Positions 49,972 through 59,229 of a stretch of 64,000 nucleotides of DNA are shown piece by piece. Position 1 is the first letter of the stretch; each line of letters opens with the position of its first letter. The DNA is from Melioribacteraceae bacterium (GTDB lineage Bacteria > Bacteroidota > Ignavibacteria > Ignavibacteriales > Melioribacteraceae): assembly GCA_030584085.1 (NCBI GenBank), contig CP129490.1:1955511-2019510 (forward strand), written 5' to 3'. The translations under genes were made by a program, and so were the position numbers. The notes under the pieces are model-generated. The model made no database searches and had not been told where the DNA came from. It saw only the letters and a list, made by a program, of their open reading frames with translations.

Positions 49972-52185
49972 TTACTTTAGAAGTATCATCTTTTTAGTCT
50001 GATTGAAATGAGTACCGTTCATTCCTTCTGCATTAATATTGTAAAAATAAATTCCGCTGCTTAAAGACGCGCTTACAGCATCCCATCTTAATTCATATGA
50101 GCCTGCATTCATAAAACCATCTTTTAACACAGCAACTTGTTCACCAAGAATGTTAAATATTTTTAGAGAAACATTTGCATTAACCGGTAAACTAAAACTT
50201 ATAGTTGTAGATGGGTTAAATGGATTAGGATAATTTTGCGAAATTGAATAGACATTAGGTAATTCATCATTTCTAACGTCAATTTCAACTCCGGTTATAA
50301 AATCTGAATTACCGGCATATTTAAGTGATCTGGCTAATAAGGTATCTCTTGCTGCCGCAGAAATCTTATCTAAACCATCGCCGAAAAGTATAAATTTCCA
50401 ACCTTCAGCTTCGTTTTGACTTCTAACAGCGGCAATATTATTAGAATCGGCATCACTAGTACCATAATAAAAAACTCGATCAACAGTACCTTTTCGTGCA
50501 TCACTTAGTTGTAATAGATCTTTACCGGCGCCAACCATTAGTGAACTTATACCGTCTCCAATAATGTCTCCTTCAAATCCACGTGCTCTTAAGGCTGAAG
50601 AATTACCTACATGCACTACACCAGCATATTCGGTAAATAAACTTGACGTACTATCTGTAAATTCAACAATGTTTCTTCCGGTCATGATAAGACGTTGTCC
50701 CTTTGCTAAATGATTCTCAAGTAAAGTAACGTCCTCTTCATTCAAATTGGAAGTAGTATCACCACCGGAAACCCAAAAGATTGTCAATGGATCACTGAAC
50801 TCATCTAATAATTCAGCTGATGGAGCACCGCCTTTTTCATCAATACTCCATTCAACATGACCATAACCAAACTTTTGAAGAACATTTCTATAATCAAAGG
50901 AATAAACTGAATTGGCTACATCGTAAATGAAGAGCAAATTAGCTGGATCAATATTAACATCTAGTGTCGAATTTGTTGAACCTACCAATAAACTATCCAT
51001 TACGTAGTAAGGCTCAAATGGAGGATCAAAAAAGAACTCTACTGTATAATATGCATTGGAAGGAACTTCGAAGGAAAATGTACCATCTGATGCCGCGACT
51101 GCAGATTGAGTTTCATTTTCATCACCAACCCAAGTAACTTTAACCTCAGGTTGAATTGGTTGATTTGTTTTTGCGTTTGTAATTGTTCCAGCAAGATTTA
51201 CTCTCGCTGTCTTTGTTAATTGAAAATCAGCCTCAAATTGTTGTGTGTCTCCGAAACCAACAGGAGTATTAAAATCTACATTAGTAACTTCGGAAGGTTC
51301 ATAACCAAATTTCTCTACATGAAATGAAAAAGCTTCGGTGTTTATAGCGAAAAGAAATGTTCCATCAGAGAGAGTTGGTGCTTCAGTAAATACTTCCCCT
51401 GGACGCATATCTCTGCCTGCTGCATTTTCAACATCTCCAACTTGAGCAGCGTAAGTTCCTTCATTAAAAACTAATTTAGCATTCTCAATTGGTTCATCAG
51501 TATCTGCATCAACAATGCTTCCTAGAAGTAAAAAGTTTGGATAGATTGCAACGGTTCCCATTTCATCGTGTAAGAACAACTGATGTTTTTGAGTTCCAAA
51601 CCCTACCGACCAGAACATAACTTGAGATGGTAAATTAGGACCGCAACCTGCAGATCCGCCACCGTTTGCGTTTCCTGCATCACCATGATGCATCAATCCA
51701 AGATGATGACCGATCTCATGAAGAGTTATTGTCAACAAATCCATTTGATTCGGACTTCCGTTAGTTGCCGGTGGATAACCAGCGGCATTGTAAATATAAT
51801 CTGACTCTACTGCATGGTAACCACCTACGTTTGAAGTGATTGTTCTGCTAAATGCAATTGTATTCGAACCTTGAGTAAAATTATCATAGTTAGAGTCAAA
51901 GTAAAGCAAATTGATTCCATCGGTTTGCGGACCGTTTGCATTTGTTCTTGCACCAAGATCAAATGCAAAATAAGAACCCTCAACTTCATTCCACATATCA
52001 ATTGCTTGTTGAACTACCGGATCGTATTCAGTTGGTGTATCAACATTCATCTGAATAACAAGAGGTAGATCTTCCGCCCAGTAACTCCGGTAAACACCAG
52101 CTGAATTTGTGATAATACAAAAACCGACAATTGTTGCGGCGATTATTGATATAAATATTTTTTGTGATAATGTTAGTTTTTTCAT
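49972..52185 (-). CDS. Exported matrixin-like metalloprotease with type IX sorting domain
   Basis: A protein of about 737 residues (an ATG two codons earlier at 52191 is also possible; the GGGGG upstream is better spaced for 52185). After a signal or anchor helix at about 10-30 comes a metzincin domain with the zinc motif HEIGHHLGLMHH (numbered 158-169 from 52191) and Met-turn methionine in QVMFWSVG. Two carboxypeptidase-regulatory-like beta domains follow (GSIVDADTDEPIENAKLVF and LAGTITNAKTNQPIQPEVKV). Then comes a region with an FDYRNVLQKFGYGHVEW segment, and the C-terminal NYPNPFNPSTTISF sorting domain. It should be secreted and degrade external protein. It is cotranscribed with the partner gene upstream. 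Confidence 0.9.
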   Translation of the reverse strand: MKKLTLSQKIFISIIAATIVGFCIITNSAGVYRSYWAEDLPLVIQMNVDTPTEYDPVVQQAIDMWNEVEGSYFAFDLGARTNANGPQTDGINLLYFDSNYDNFTQGSNTIAFSRTITSNVGGYHAVESDYIYNAAGYPPATNGSPNQMDLLTITLHEIGHHLGLMHHGDAGNANGGGSAGCGPNLPSQVMFWSVGFGTQKHQLFLHDEMGTVAIYPNFLLLGSIVDADTDEPIENAKLVFNEGTYAAQVGDVENAAGRDMRPGEVFTEAPTLSDGTFLFAINTEAFSFHVEKFGYEPSEVTNVDFNTPVGFGDTQQFEADFQLTKTARVNLAGTITNAKTNQPIQPEVKVTWVGDENETQSAVAASDGTFSFEVPSNAYYTVEFFFDPPFEPYYVMDSLLVGSTNSTLDVNIDPANLLFIYDVANSVYSFDYRNVLQKFGYGHVEWSIDEKGGAPSAELLDEFSDPLTIFWVSGGDTTSNLNEEDVTLLENHLAKGQRLIMTGRNIVEFTDSTSSLFTEYAGVVHVGNSSALRARGFEGDIIGDGISSLMVGAGKDLLQLSDARKGTVDRVFYYGTSDADSNNIAAVRSQNEAEGWKFILFGDGLDKISAAARDTLLARSLKYAGNSDFITGVEIDVRNDELPNVYSISQNYPNPFNPSTTISFSLPVNANVSLKIFNILGEQVAVLKDGFMNAGSYELRWDAVSASLSSGIYFYNINAEGMNGTHFNQTKKMILLK

Positions 52186-52198
52186 TTTCATTTTCCCC

Positions 52199-52738
52199 CT
52201 ACTCTCTTACCGATAATGATTTTACTTTTGAAGATAATTCGGAAAGTGAGTATTCACCCTTTAAATCCTCACCAACTTTTTTCTGAATCGATTCAACGAA
52301 CTCGATATTATTAAATCCATTAACTGCATACTTAACTCCACCGGTTTCAACAACAGAATAACCACCAATTGCAATTGAATGAATCCAGTAATTCCCTTTC
52401 CAGTCAACTAAGAAAAAGAATACTTCGTCACCAACTTCATAAACCGGTTGACCGGCAACTTCATCCGAATAAGCACCAACAGAACCGCCCATTTGCTTCA
52501 CAGTGATTGTTGATTGTATACCGTTACCTTTCACAACATCATAGACTTGCAATGTTAGGTAAGTGTTTATTTGTTTATCTTCCCAAACCGATACTTTGTT
52601 AATTACTTTGCCATGAACTATGACTTGGGATTCTTCTGTAATTTCCTCAAGTGTTGCTTTCTCGACTACCAATCCACTCACTGTAAGTGAAATTAATAGT
52701 AGCGAAAACAACAAGGATTTTCTTGCATTTCGATACAT
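52199..52738 (-). CDS. Exported partner protein of the matrixin-like protease
   Basis: A 179-residue protein with a signal peptide (about 1-22) and a single beta-rich domain of the pattern ATLEEITEESQVIVHGKV, SVWEDKQINTYLTLQV, VKGNGIQSTITVKQMGGSVG, GDEVFFFLV. Proteins with this pattern are found beside exported matrixins in FCB and related genomes. A protease-associated or inhibitory role is plausible but untested. The start is clear (AGGAG before the ATG at 52738), and the protease gene follows after 7-13 bases. Confidence 0.72.
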   Translation of the reverse strand: MYRNARKSLLFSLLLISLTVSGLVVEKATLEEITEESQVIVHGKVINKVSVWEDKQINTYLTLQVYDVVKGNGIQSTITVKQMGGSVGAYSDEVAGQPVYEVGDEVFFFLVDWKGNYWIHSIAIGGYSVVETGGVKYAVNGFNNIEFVESIQKKVGEDLKGEYSLSELSSKVKSLSVRE

Positions 52739-53023
52739 AACTTACTCCTAGTTTATATTATTATATAATGAGATGAAAAAATTAGAATAAAATTCTCGCC
52801 CGTTAAAAAGTTTTGCAAAATACTTTTCTCATTACTTTTAATCAAGATTAAAATTATTAGCTCACTATTATGACTATCTGCCGATTAATGGAAATGAATG
52901 TCCGTAAATATAAAATGCTTGGTTAATAAATTTTAACAAACAAAATAAATTTAATAGGACTACTTTGTAACAATTAACTTATTTTTTTTTATTTTGTCAC
53001 ATCAATAATTCAATAAATGCTGA

Positions 53024-55381
53024 ATGGAAATTAAACCGAAGATTGACTTAGTCCAAAAATACACTTCTCTGTTTGACGCGGCTAAAAATGGGAAAGATAA
53101 TTTTGTAAATGTTATTTGTAATTTTTTAGTAAATGAATTCCATTACCAATCCGTGATACTTTTTCGGGTACTTGAGAATAACTTATTTCAAGTGCTGGGG
53201 AAGTCTAATAATGCTCGCAAGAATTATTTAATAGGTAGTGAGTTTACATGCAGTGTCTGCAATGTAACAAAGGCTAAAGGCACTTCTTTTTATTCAGATT
53301 CTAAATGTGAACTTCAGATTTCAGAATATTTGGTTTATGAAATTTGTTCTAAATTTGATTTCACACAAAAAGATTCTGCTCTCCTAAAAGTTGCAAAGAA
53401 GTCTGCTTTCACCCAAAATGATTTAGATGAATTAAAAAGAATTTCAGAATTTATAAAATACCTTTTGAAAGTTTGGGTAGAAGCCAAAGGTGGTAAATTT
53501 TCTGTATCTGAGAAATCTTATTATGAAATAATTTCTGAAACTGTATTAGGTTTACGAAATCCCGTTAATTCAATTATCGGATTTATATCAATACTTAATG
53601 AAGATAATTTAACTTCTTCACAAACCGAGTATGCACATACAATTAAAAAGCATGCTCAAGATCTTCTGTGCTCAATAAACGATTTACTTGATATAACAAA
53701 ATTTGAATCCGGTTCCATTTCCATTGAGTTGAGGAAAATTAATCTACGCAAGTATTTAAATGAATTTATTGATACTCAGCTTAGCAAACATGATGATTCA
53801 AAACTGCTAATAGAAATTGATATTGATAAGAACATTAACGAAGTACTGATAACTGATCTTCAAAAGTTACGATATGTTCTGCAAACTATATTATATGCAT
53901 CTCAAAAATTTTGTAATAATGGTATAATTAATATCAGTGTTGTTCAAAATGATAATGAGAAAATTCAGTTTAGTATCTCATCGAAAAACGGTGGGATAAA
54001 CGTTAATGAAAATTTCAATCTCTTCAAGCCGTTTGAAGCTTTGAAAATAGAATCGCTGCGCGAGACAAATATTACGGCTTTAAGCTTCACTTTGGTTGAA
54101 AAATACATTAATATATTGGGTGGAGAAATTTTCTTTTCCGCCACTGATAATAAAGGTTTTTATTTTATCTTCACAATAAAGGGTGAAACAATGTCCCAAA
54201 TAGAATCAACCTTATCTAGTTTACCAAAACCGGACAAACACAACAAAGTTCTTGTTATTGAAGATGATTATGCAACCTCAAGATTGCTGACAAACTACTT
54301 GAATAAGTGGGGTTACGAACCTATTGTGGTCAACACAGAATCGCAAACAATGGATGCGGTTGAGCGTGAACACTTATTAGCTATTCTGTTGGATATTGAA
54401 CTCCCGACCACGAATGGTTTAGAATTATTAAAGAAATTAAATGAACATCCAAAACTAAAAAATACACCTGTTATAGTTTCTGCTGTTGAAGCAGATCAAC
54501 AAAAAGCTTATATGTTGGGCGCGGTTGAGTATTTTATTAAACCTATTAATTATAATTATTTGGTAGAAGTATTAACAAGTTATAAACTCCGAAAGGATTC
54601 CAATATTCTTTGTGTTGATGATGACTTACCGACTCTTAATTTATTGGAACAAGCAGTAAACACAGCCGGTTATTATGCTATTGCAGAAAATGTTTCTGCG
54701 AAAGTAATGGATCGGATAAGAGATAAAGATATTGACCTTGCAATTGTTGATCTGGATATGCCCCATCCAAATGGTTTTGAGTTGATAAAATTAATTAAAT
54801 CAGAAAAAAAATTCGCAAATCTTCCAATAATAATTTATACCGGTAAAGAAAATTATCAAGAAGACTTAAAACAAATTGACGGTTTATTTGAAGAATTATT
54901 AAGTAAAAAAAGTACTAACATCGAGGACCTACAAGAAGTGATGAACTCGATGATAAATCGTTATGAAACTCCTCCGCCAGCGCAAGAAGTAATCGATAAG
55001 GTAGATGTTATAAAAATTTTATTAGCGGAAGATTATAAACATTCCCAGATTATTGTAACACGCTTATTGAAAAAGAATAATTTCGAAAACGTAATTGTTG
55101 TTGATAATGGCGAAGATGCTCTCAACTTTGCAAAAAAAGAAATTTTTGATCTTATTCTTATGGACATGCAAATGCCTATCATGAATGGTTTTGAAGCAAC
55201 GGAAAGCATCAGGAGACTTGAAGGTTATAAAGATACTCCAATAATTGCTTTAACCGCCTTTGCAATGAAGGGCGATAGAGAAAAGTGCTTAGAAGCCGGT
55301 GCAACAGATTATATACCAAAACCGATTGATAGCAAAGAGTTTATTGAGAAAGTAAAATATTATACAAAGTCTGAGGCTTAA
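53024..55381 (+). CDS. Three-receiver signalling protein with degenerate histidine-kinase core
   Basis: A 785-residue protein. Residues 1-155 are an unrecognised sensory region with two cysteine pairs. Residues about 165-390 follow the HisKA-HATPase frame (RNPVNSIIGFISIL, then DITKFESGSISIE), but the phosphoacceptor histidine position is Leu175 and the ATP-binding N and G boxes are not recognisable. Three receiver domains follow at about 408-525 (Asp457 in LLDIELP), 527-640 (VDLDMP) and 663-780 (MDMQMP), each with acidic pair and lysine. It probably relays or integrates phosphate from other kinases rather than autophosphorylating. It is monocistronic. Confidence 0.85.
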   Translation: MEIKPKIDLVQKYTSLFDAAKNGKDNFVNVICNFLVNEFHYQSVILFRVLENNLFQVLGKSNNARKNYLIGSEFTCSVCNVTKAKGTSFYSDSKCELQISEYLVYEICSKFDFTQKDSALLKVAKKSAFTQNDLDELKRISEFIKYLLKVWVEAKGGKFSVSEKSYYEIISETVLGLRNPVNSIIGFISILNEDNLTSSQTEYAHTIKKHAQDLLCSINDLLDITKFESGSISIELRKINLRKYLNEFIDTQLSKHDDSKLLIEIDIDKNINEVLITDLQKLRYVLQTILYASQKFCNNGIINISVVQNDNEKIQFSISSKNGGINVNENFNLFKPFEALKIESLRETNITALSFTLVEKYINILGGEIFFSATDNKGFYFIFTIKGETMSQIESTLSSLPKPDKHNKVLVIEDDYATSRLLTNYLNKWGYEPIVVNTESQTMDAVEREHLLAILLDIELPTTNGLELLKKLNEHPKLKNTPVIVSAVEADQQKAYMLGAVEYFIKPINYNYLVEVLTSYKLRKDSNILCVDDDLPTLNLLEQAVNTAGYYAIAENVSAKVMDRIRDKDIDLAIVDLDMPHPNGFELIKLIKSEKKFANLPIIIYTGKENYQEDLKQIDGLFEELLSKKSTNIEDLQEVMNSMINRYETPPPAQEVIDKVDVIKILLAEDYKHSQIIVTRLLKKNNFENVIVVDNGEDALNFAKKEIFDLILMDMQMPIMNGFEATESIRRLEGYKDTPIIALTAFAMKGDREKCLEAGATDYIPKPIDSKEFIEKVKYYTKSEA

Positions 55382-55460
55382 AAGCAGCTCACCTCAATTT
55401 TCTCTCTCTAATTTAATTTTATTATTTTTGTGGTTTACAAAAATCGCTAGGTATTTTTCT

Positions 55461-56921
55461 ATGATTAGTGACACGGTAAGAGTACGTTTTGCCCCAAGTC
55501 CCACCGGATATTTACATGTTGGAGGATTGCGAACCGCACTTTATAATTATTTATTTGCCAAAAATAATAACGGGAAATTTATTCTTCGAATAGAAGACAC
55601 CGATCAAAACCGTTATGTTGAAGGTGCTGTTGAGAATTTAATTACAACAATGAACTGGGTTGGATTAAATTATGACGAAGGTCCGGAAGTTGGTGGTGAA
55701 TTGGGTCCATATTTTCAATCTGAAAGATTAGCAATCTACAAGGAGCACGTTAATAAATTAATTGAAAAAGGTCATGCATACCATTGTTTTTGTTCAAGCG
55801 AAAGAATTCAAGCTTTACGTGAAGAACAGCAAGAAAAAAAACTACAAGCAAAATATGATAAACATTGTTTGAATTTATCCAAAGAAGAAATTAATCATAA
55901 ATTAGAATCAAATGAGCCATACGTAATAAGATTGAATGTCCCACCCAATCAACGAATTATAATTGAAGATATTGTGCGTAGTCAAGTTGATTTTAACAGT
56001 GAGACCGTCGATGATCAAATTTTGATTAAAAGTGATGGATTCCCTACTTACCATCTGGCAAATGTAGTTGATGACCACCTAATGAAAATTACTCATGTGA
56101 TTAGAGGCGAAGAATGGCTATCCTCTACTCCAAAACATGTTCTGCTTTATGATTTCTTCGGATGGGAAAGACCTAGATTTGCACATTTACCTTTGCTGCT
56201 AAATGCGGATAAGTCCAAACTCAGTAAACGTCAAGGAGATGTTGCGGTTGAAGACTATCAAAAGAAAGGTTATCTAAAGGAAGCACTCATCAATTTTGTT
56301 GCTTTACTTGGTTGGAATGCCGGTGACGATGTTGAGATTTATAACTTGGATCAATTGATAGAAAATTTTTCGCTTGAAAGAGTTAATAAATCCGGTGCAG
56401 TTTTTAACGTCGAAAAACTTGACTGGCTGAATTTTGAACATCTCAAAGCAAAATCGAATTCAGAAATTCTTTTAATGTTGAAAGAGGAATTAAGTTCTTC
56501 ACAATATGCTCAAAACAATTATTCGGATGAATTCCTGCTTAATGTTATCGAATCGATGAAAGAGAGAGTAACTTTCGTAAAAGAATTCATAGAGAAAAGT
56601 TATTACTATTTTGAAAGACCAATTTCTTATGATGAATCTGTAATTCAAAAAAGATGGAAGGAAGAGACACCGCAACAATTGATAGCATTTCGAGATGAGA
56701 TACAAAAATTGGAGAATCCAACCAAAGAAGATTTTGAAAACGCATTGCGCACAACAGCAGAAAAATTAGATGTAGGTGCCGGTAAACTTATTCATCCGGT
56801 TAGATTAGCTGTTTCTGGAACTGGTCAAGGACCCGGAGTATTCGATCTTCTTTTTATTCTTGGTAAGGATGAAGTTATTGACAGAATTAATATTGCATTA
56901 GAAAAAATAAAAGTGAATTAA
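55461..56921 (+). CDS. gltX: Glutamate-tRNA ligase
   Basis: A 486-residue class I synthetase charging tRNA-Glu. It has the HIGH-equivalent [11 protein letters not shown], the KMSKS-equivalent KLSKRQGD and the C-terminal anticodon-binding helical region ending [15 protein letters not shown]. The frame is open 11 codons upstream, but ATG 55461 gives the family start ([15 protein letters not shown]) and has an AGG about 12 bases upstream. glnS starts 1 base after its stop, so the two related synthetases form an operon. Confidence 0.96.
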   Translation: MISDTVRVRFAPSPTGYLHVGGLRTALYNYLFAKNNNGKFILRIEDTDQNRYVEGAVENLITTMNWVGLNYDEGPEVGGELGPYFQSERLAIYKEHVNKLIEKGHAYHCFCSSERIQALREEQQEKKLQAKYDKHCLNLSKEEINHKLESNEPYVIRLNVPPNQRIIIEDIVRSQVDFNSETVDDQILIKSDGFPTYHLANVVDDHLMKITHVIRGEEWLSSTPKHVLLYDFFGWERPRFAHLPLLLNADKSKLSKRQGDVAVEDYQKKGYLKEALINFVALLGWNAGDDVEIYNLDQLIENFSLERVNKSGAVFNVEKLDWLNFEHLKAKSNSEILLMLKEELSSSQYAQNNYSDEFLLNVIESMKERVTFVKEFIEKSYYYFERPISYDESVIQKRWKEETPQQLIAFRDEIQKLENPTKEDFENALRTTAEKLDVGAGKLIHPVRLAVSGTGQGPGVFDLLFILGKDEVIDRINIALEKIKVN

Positions 56922-56922
56922 T

Positions 56923-58596
56923 ATGGCTGCTGAAGAAAACAAACCCAAAAATTTTATTGAAGAATTTATCGACGAAGATTTATCAACAGGTAAATACAAA
57001 AAAGTCCACACTCGATTTCCTCCTGAACCGAATGGTTATTTACACATCGGGCATTCCAAATCAATCTGTTTAAATTTTGGATTGGCAGCCAAGTATGGTG
57101 GCAAATGTAACCTACGTTTCGATGATACAAATCCAACAAAAGAAGATGTTGAGTATGTCGATTCAATAAAAAAAGATATTCAATGGCTCGGATTTGATTG
57201 GGAAGACCGTGAATACTATGCCTCCGATTATTTCGATACTCTTTATGATTATGCAATCACACTGATCAAAAAAGACAAAGCTTATGTTGACTCTTGCAAT
57301 AGTGATGAAATCAGGGAAATGAGAGGAACCCCGACTGAAGCTGGAAAAGAAAGTCCATACCGAAATAGAACTGTTGAAGAAAATTTAGAATTATTTCAAA
57401 AAATGAAAGCCGGAGGATTTAAAGACGGAGAACATGTTCTTAGAGCAAAAATTGATATGTCATCACCAAATATGAACATGCGTGATCCGATCATGTATAG
57501 AATTAGACATGCATCTCATCATAGAACCGGTGATAAATGGTGCATCTATCCGATGTACGATTGGGCTCACGGTCAGTCTGATTCAATAGAAGAGATTTCA
57601 CATTCAATATGTACACTTGAATTTGAAAATCACAGACCACTTTATGATTGGTTTATAAAAGAGTTGGAAATATTTCCTCCACGTCAAATTGAATTTGCTC
57701 GATTAAATCTCACATATACAGTTATGAGCAAACGAAAACTTCTACAATTAGTTCAAGAAAAAGTTGTTGACGGTTGGGACGATCCTAGAATGCCGACAAT
57801 AAGCGCATTTAGAAGAAGAGGTTATACACCTGAGTCGATTAGAACATTTGCCGAAAAAGTCGGTGTTGCAAAACGCGATAATGTTTCTGACATCGCATTA
57901 TTGGAATTTACTATTCGCGAAGACTTAAATAAAAAAGCACAGCGAATTATGTCGGTACTAAAACCATTGAAGATTACGATAACAAATTATCCTGACGATA
58001 AAGTTGAAGAACTCGAAGCGGTAAATAATCCCGAAGATGAATCAATGGGAAAACGAATCGTCCCCTTCTGTAAAGAAATTTACATTGAACAAGATGATTT
58101 CATGGAAGACCCGCCGAAGAAATTTTTTAGACTTTCACCGGGTAATGAAGTTAGATTAAGGTATGCTTATATTATTAAGTGCGAAGAGGTTATTAAAAAT
58201 GAAAACGGAGATGTAATAGAACTTATGTGTACTTACGATCCCGATACTAAAAGCGGTAGTGGTAAAAGCGATAAAAAAGTAAAAGGAACAATTCATTGGG
58301 TTTCCGCAAGACATGCTGTTAAAGTTGAAGTAAGATTATATGATAGACTATTCAAGGTTGAAAATCCCGATGCTGATAAAGAAGTCGATTTCAAATCTCA
58401 TATTAACCAAAATTCATTAGAGATAATTGAGGATGCATTGATCGAACCGTTTGCAAAAGATGCTAAACCACTAGACAATTTTCAGTTCGAGCGATTAGGA
58501 TATTTTTGTGTTGATACAAAATATACAACCAATGAAAAAATAGTATTCAATAGAACCGTTCCTTTACGTGATACTTGGGCAAAGTTAAATAGGTAG
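56923..58596 (+). CDS. glnS: Glutamine-tRNA ligase
   Basis: A 557-residue class I synthetase that charges tRNA-Gln directly. Signatures are [15 protein letters not shown], the KMSKS-like [10 protein letters not shown], and the GlnRS-specific C-terminal beta-barrels ([36 protein letters not shown]). Its length matches the E. coli enzyme. Its presence implies that the cell does not depend only on the Glu-tRNA-Gln amidotransferase route. It begins 1 base after gltX and ends at an intrinsic terminator. Confidence 0.97.
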   Translation: MAAEENKPKNFIEEFIDEDLSTGKYKKVHTRFPPEPNGYLHIGHSKSICLNFGLAAKYGGKCNLRFDDTNPTKEDVEYVDSIKKDIQWLGFDWEDREYYASDYFDTLYDYAITLIKKDKAYVDSCNSDEIREMRGTPTEAGKESPYRNRTVEENLELFQKMKAGGFKDGEHVLRAKIDMSSPNMNMRDPIMYRIRHASHHRTGDKWCIYPMYDWAHGQSDSIEEISHSICTLEFENHRPLYDWFIKELEIFPPRQIEFARLNLTYTVMSKRKLLQLVQEKVVDGWDDPRMPTISAFRRRGYTPESIRTFAEKVGVAKRDNVSDIALLEFTIREDLNKKAQRIMSVLKPLKITITNYPDDKVEELEAVNNPEDESMGKRIVPFCKEIYIEQDDFMEDPPKKFFRLSPGNEVRLRYAYIIKCEEVIKNENGDVIELMCTYDPDTKSGSGKSDKKVKGTIHWVSARHAVKVEVRLYDRLFKVENPDADKEVDFKSHINQNSLEIIEDALIEPFAKDAKPLDNFQFERLGYFCVDTKYTTNEKIVFNRTVPLRDTWAKLNR

Positions 58597-58626
58597 GTTC
58601 AAACAAAAATATCATACAAATAGGAT

Positions 58627-58657
58627 AAACTCATTCTGTTATAGAATGAGTTTTTTT
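58627..58657 (+). terminator. Terminator of gltX-glnS
   Basis: AAACTCATTCT / AGAATGAGTTT 11-bp stem with a 5-base loop, followed by T4-5 within a T-rich tail, 30 bases after the glnS stop. Confidence 0.88.
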
Positions 58658-58753
58658 ATTTAAAAGTATTTAACTATTGCTTCAATAATTCCGATTCACT
58701 ATTTTCATTTCACTCTTTTACTCATTCCTGAAATAATATTAATCCAGGGCAAA

Positions 58754-59044
58754 ATGTCGCTTTATTTTATTATAACACTGTCGATAATTTTTTTCTTTAG
58801 CGGACTAATTGTCGCAATTTTATTCTCTTATTTCGGATATAGATTTTCGGGGAATGGAAACAATTTTGATGGCAGGACGGTTATCAGAACCAGGAGAAAA
58901 GGTAAATACATTTTTAATAATTTCACTGCACGTATATTTTTCTCTGACCATGACAGAAGAAGAAGGTTAAAAATTCTTAACGGTGAATCCCCTCTTACGA
59001 CAGAAAAATACTCCTTTACAAAAACGAAAATATTTGATAACTGA
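58754..59044 (+). CDS. Small membrane-anchored protein of unknown function
   Basis: A 96-residue protein with a single N-terminal transmembrane helix (about residues 4-27, FIITLSIIFFFSGLIVAILF). A basic cytoplasmic-looking tail follows, rich in arginine (TVIRTRRKGKY, DHDRRRRLKIL). AGGG lies 6-10 bases upstream of the ATG. No family recognised. It stands between the synthetase operon and a tRNA-Leu gene and may be monocistronic. Confidence 0.55.
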   Translation: MSLYFIITLSIIFFFSGLIVAILFSYFGYRFSGNGNNFDGRTVIRTRRKGKYIFNNFTARIFFSDHDRRRRLKILNGESPLTTEKYSFTKTKIFDN

Positions 59045-59090
59045 TCACTTCTTTAGTATTTTAGAAATCTAATTTTATTCTTATTGATTT

Positions 59091-59176
59091 GCCGGAGTGG
59101 CGGAATTGGTAGACGCGCCAGACTCAAAATCTGGTATGGCTTAAACCATGTGCCGGTTCGAGTCCGGCCTTCGGTA
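59091..59176 (+). tRNA. tRNA-Leu (anticodon CAA)
   Basis: 86-base type-II tRNA with acceptor GCCGGAG/CTTCGGT (two G-U pairs), anticodon loop CTCAAAA (CAA) closed by CCAGA/TCTGG, a long variable arm with TGGC/ACCA-type pairing, and T-arm CCGG TTCGAGT CCGG. CCA is not encoded. An intrinsic terminator follows within 10 bases. Confidence 0.96.
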
Positions 59177-59180
59177 CAAA

Positions 59181-59209
59181 AAAACCCGATCATATTGATC
59201 GGGTTTTTT
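59181..59209. terminator. Bidirectional terminator, tRNA-Leu / GH97 gene
   Basis: CCCGATCA / TGATCGGG 8-bp stem with a 3-base loop, A-run on the left (59178-59184) and T6 on the right (59204-59209). It lies between the plus-strand tRNA and the minus-strand GH97 stop codon. Confidence 0.9.
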
Positions 59210-59229
59210 ATTTAATTTATTCTGGATAC

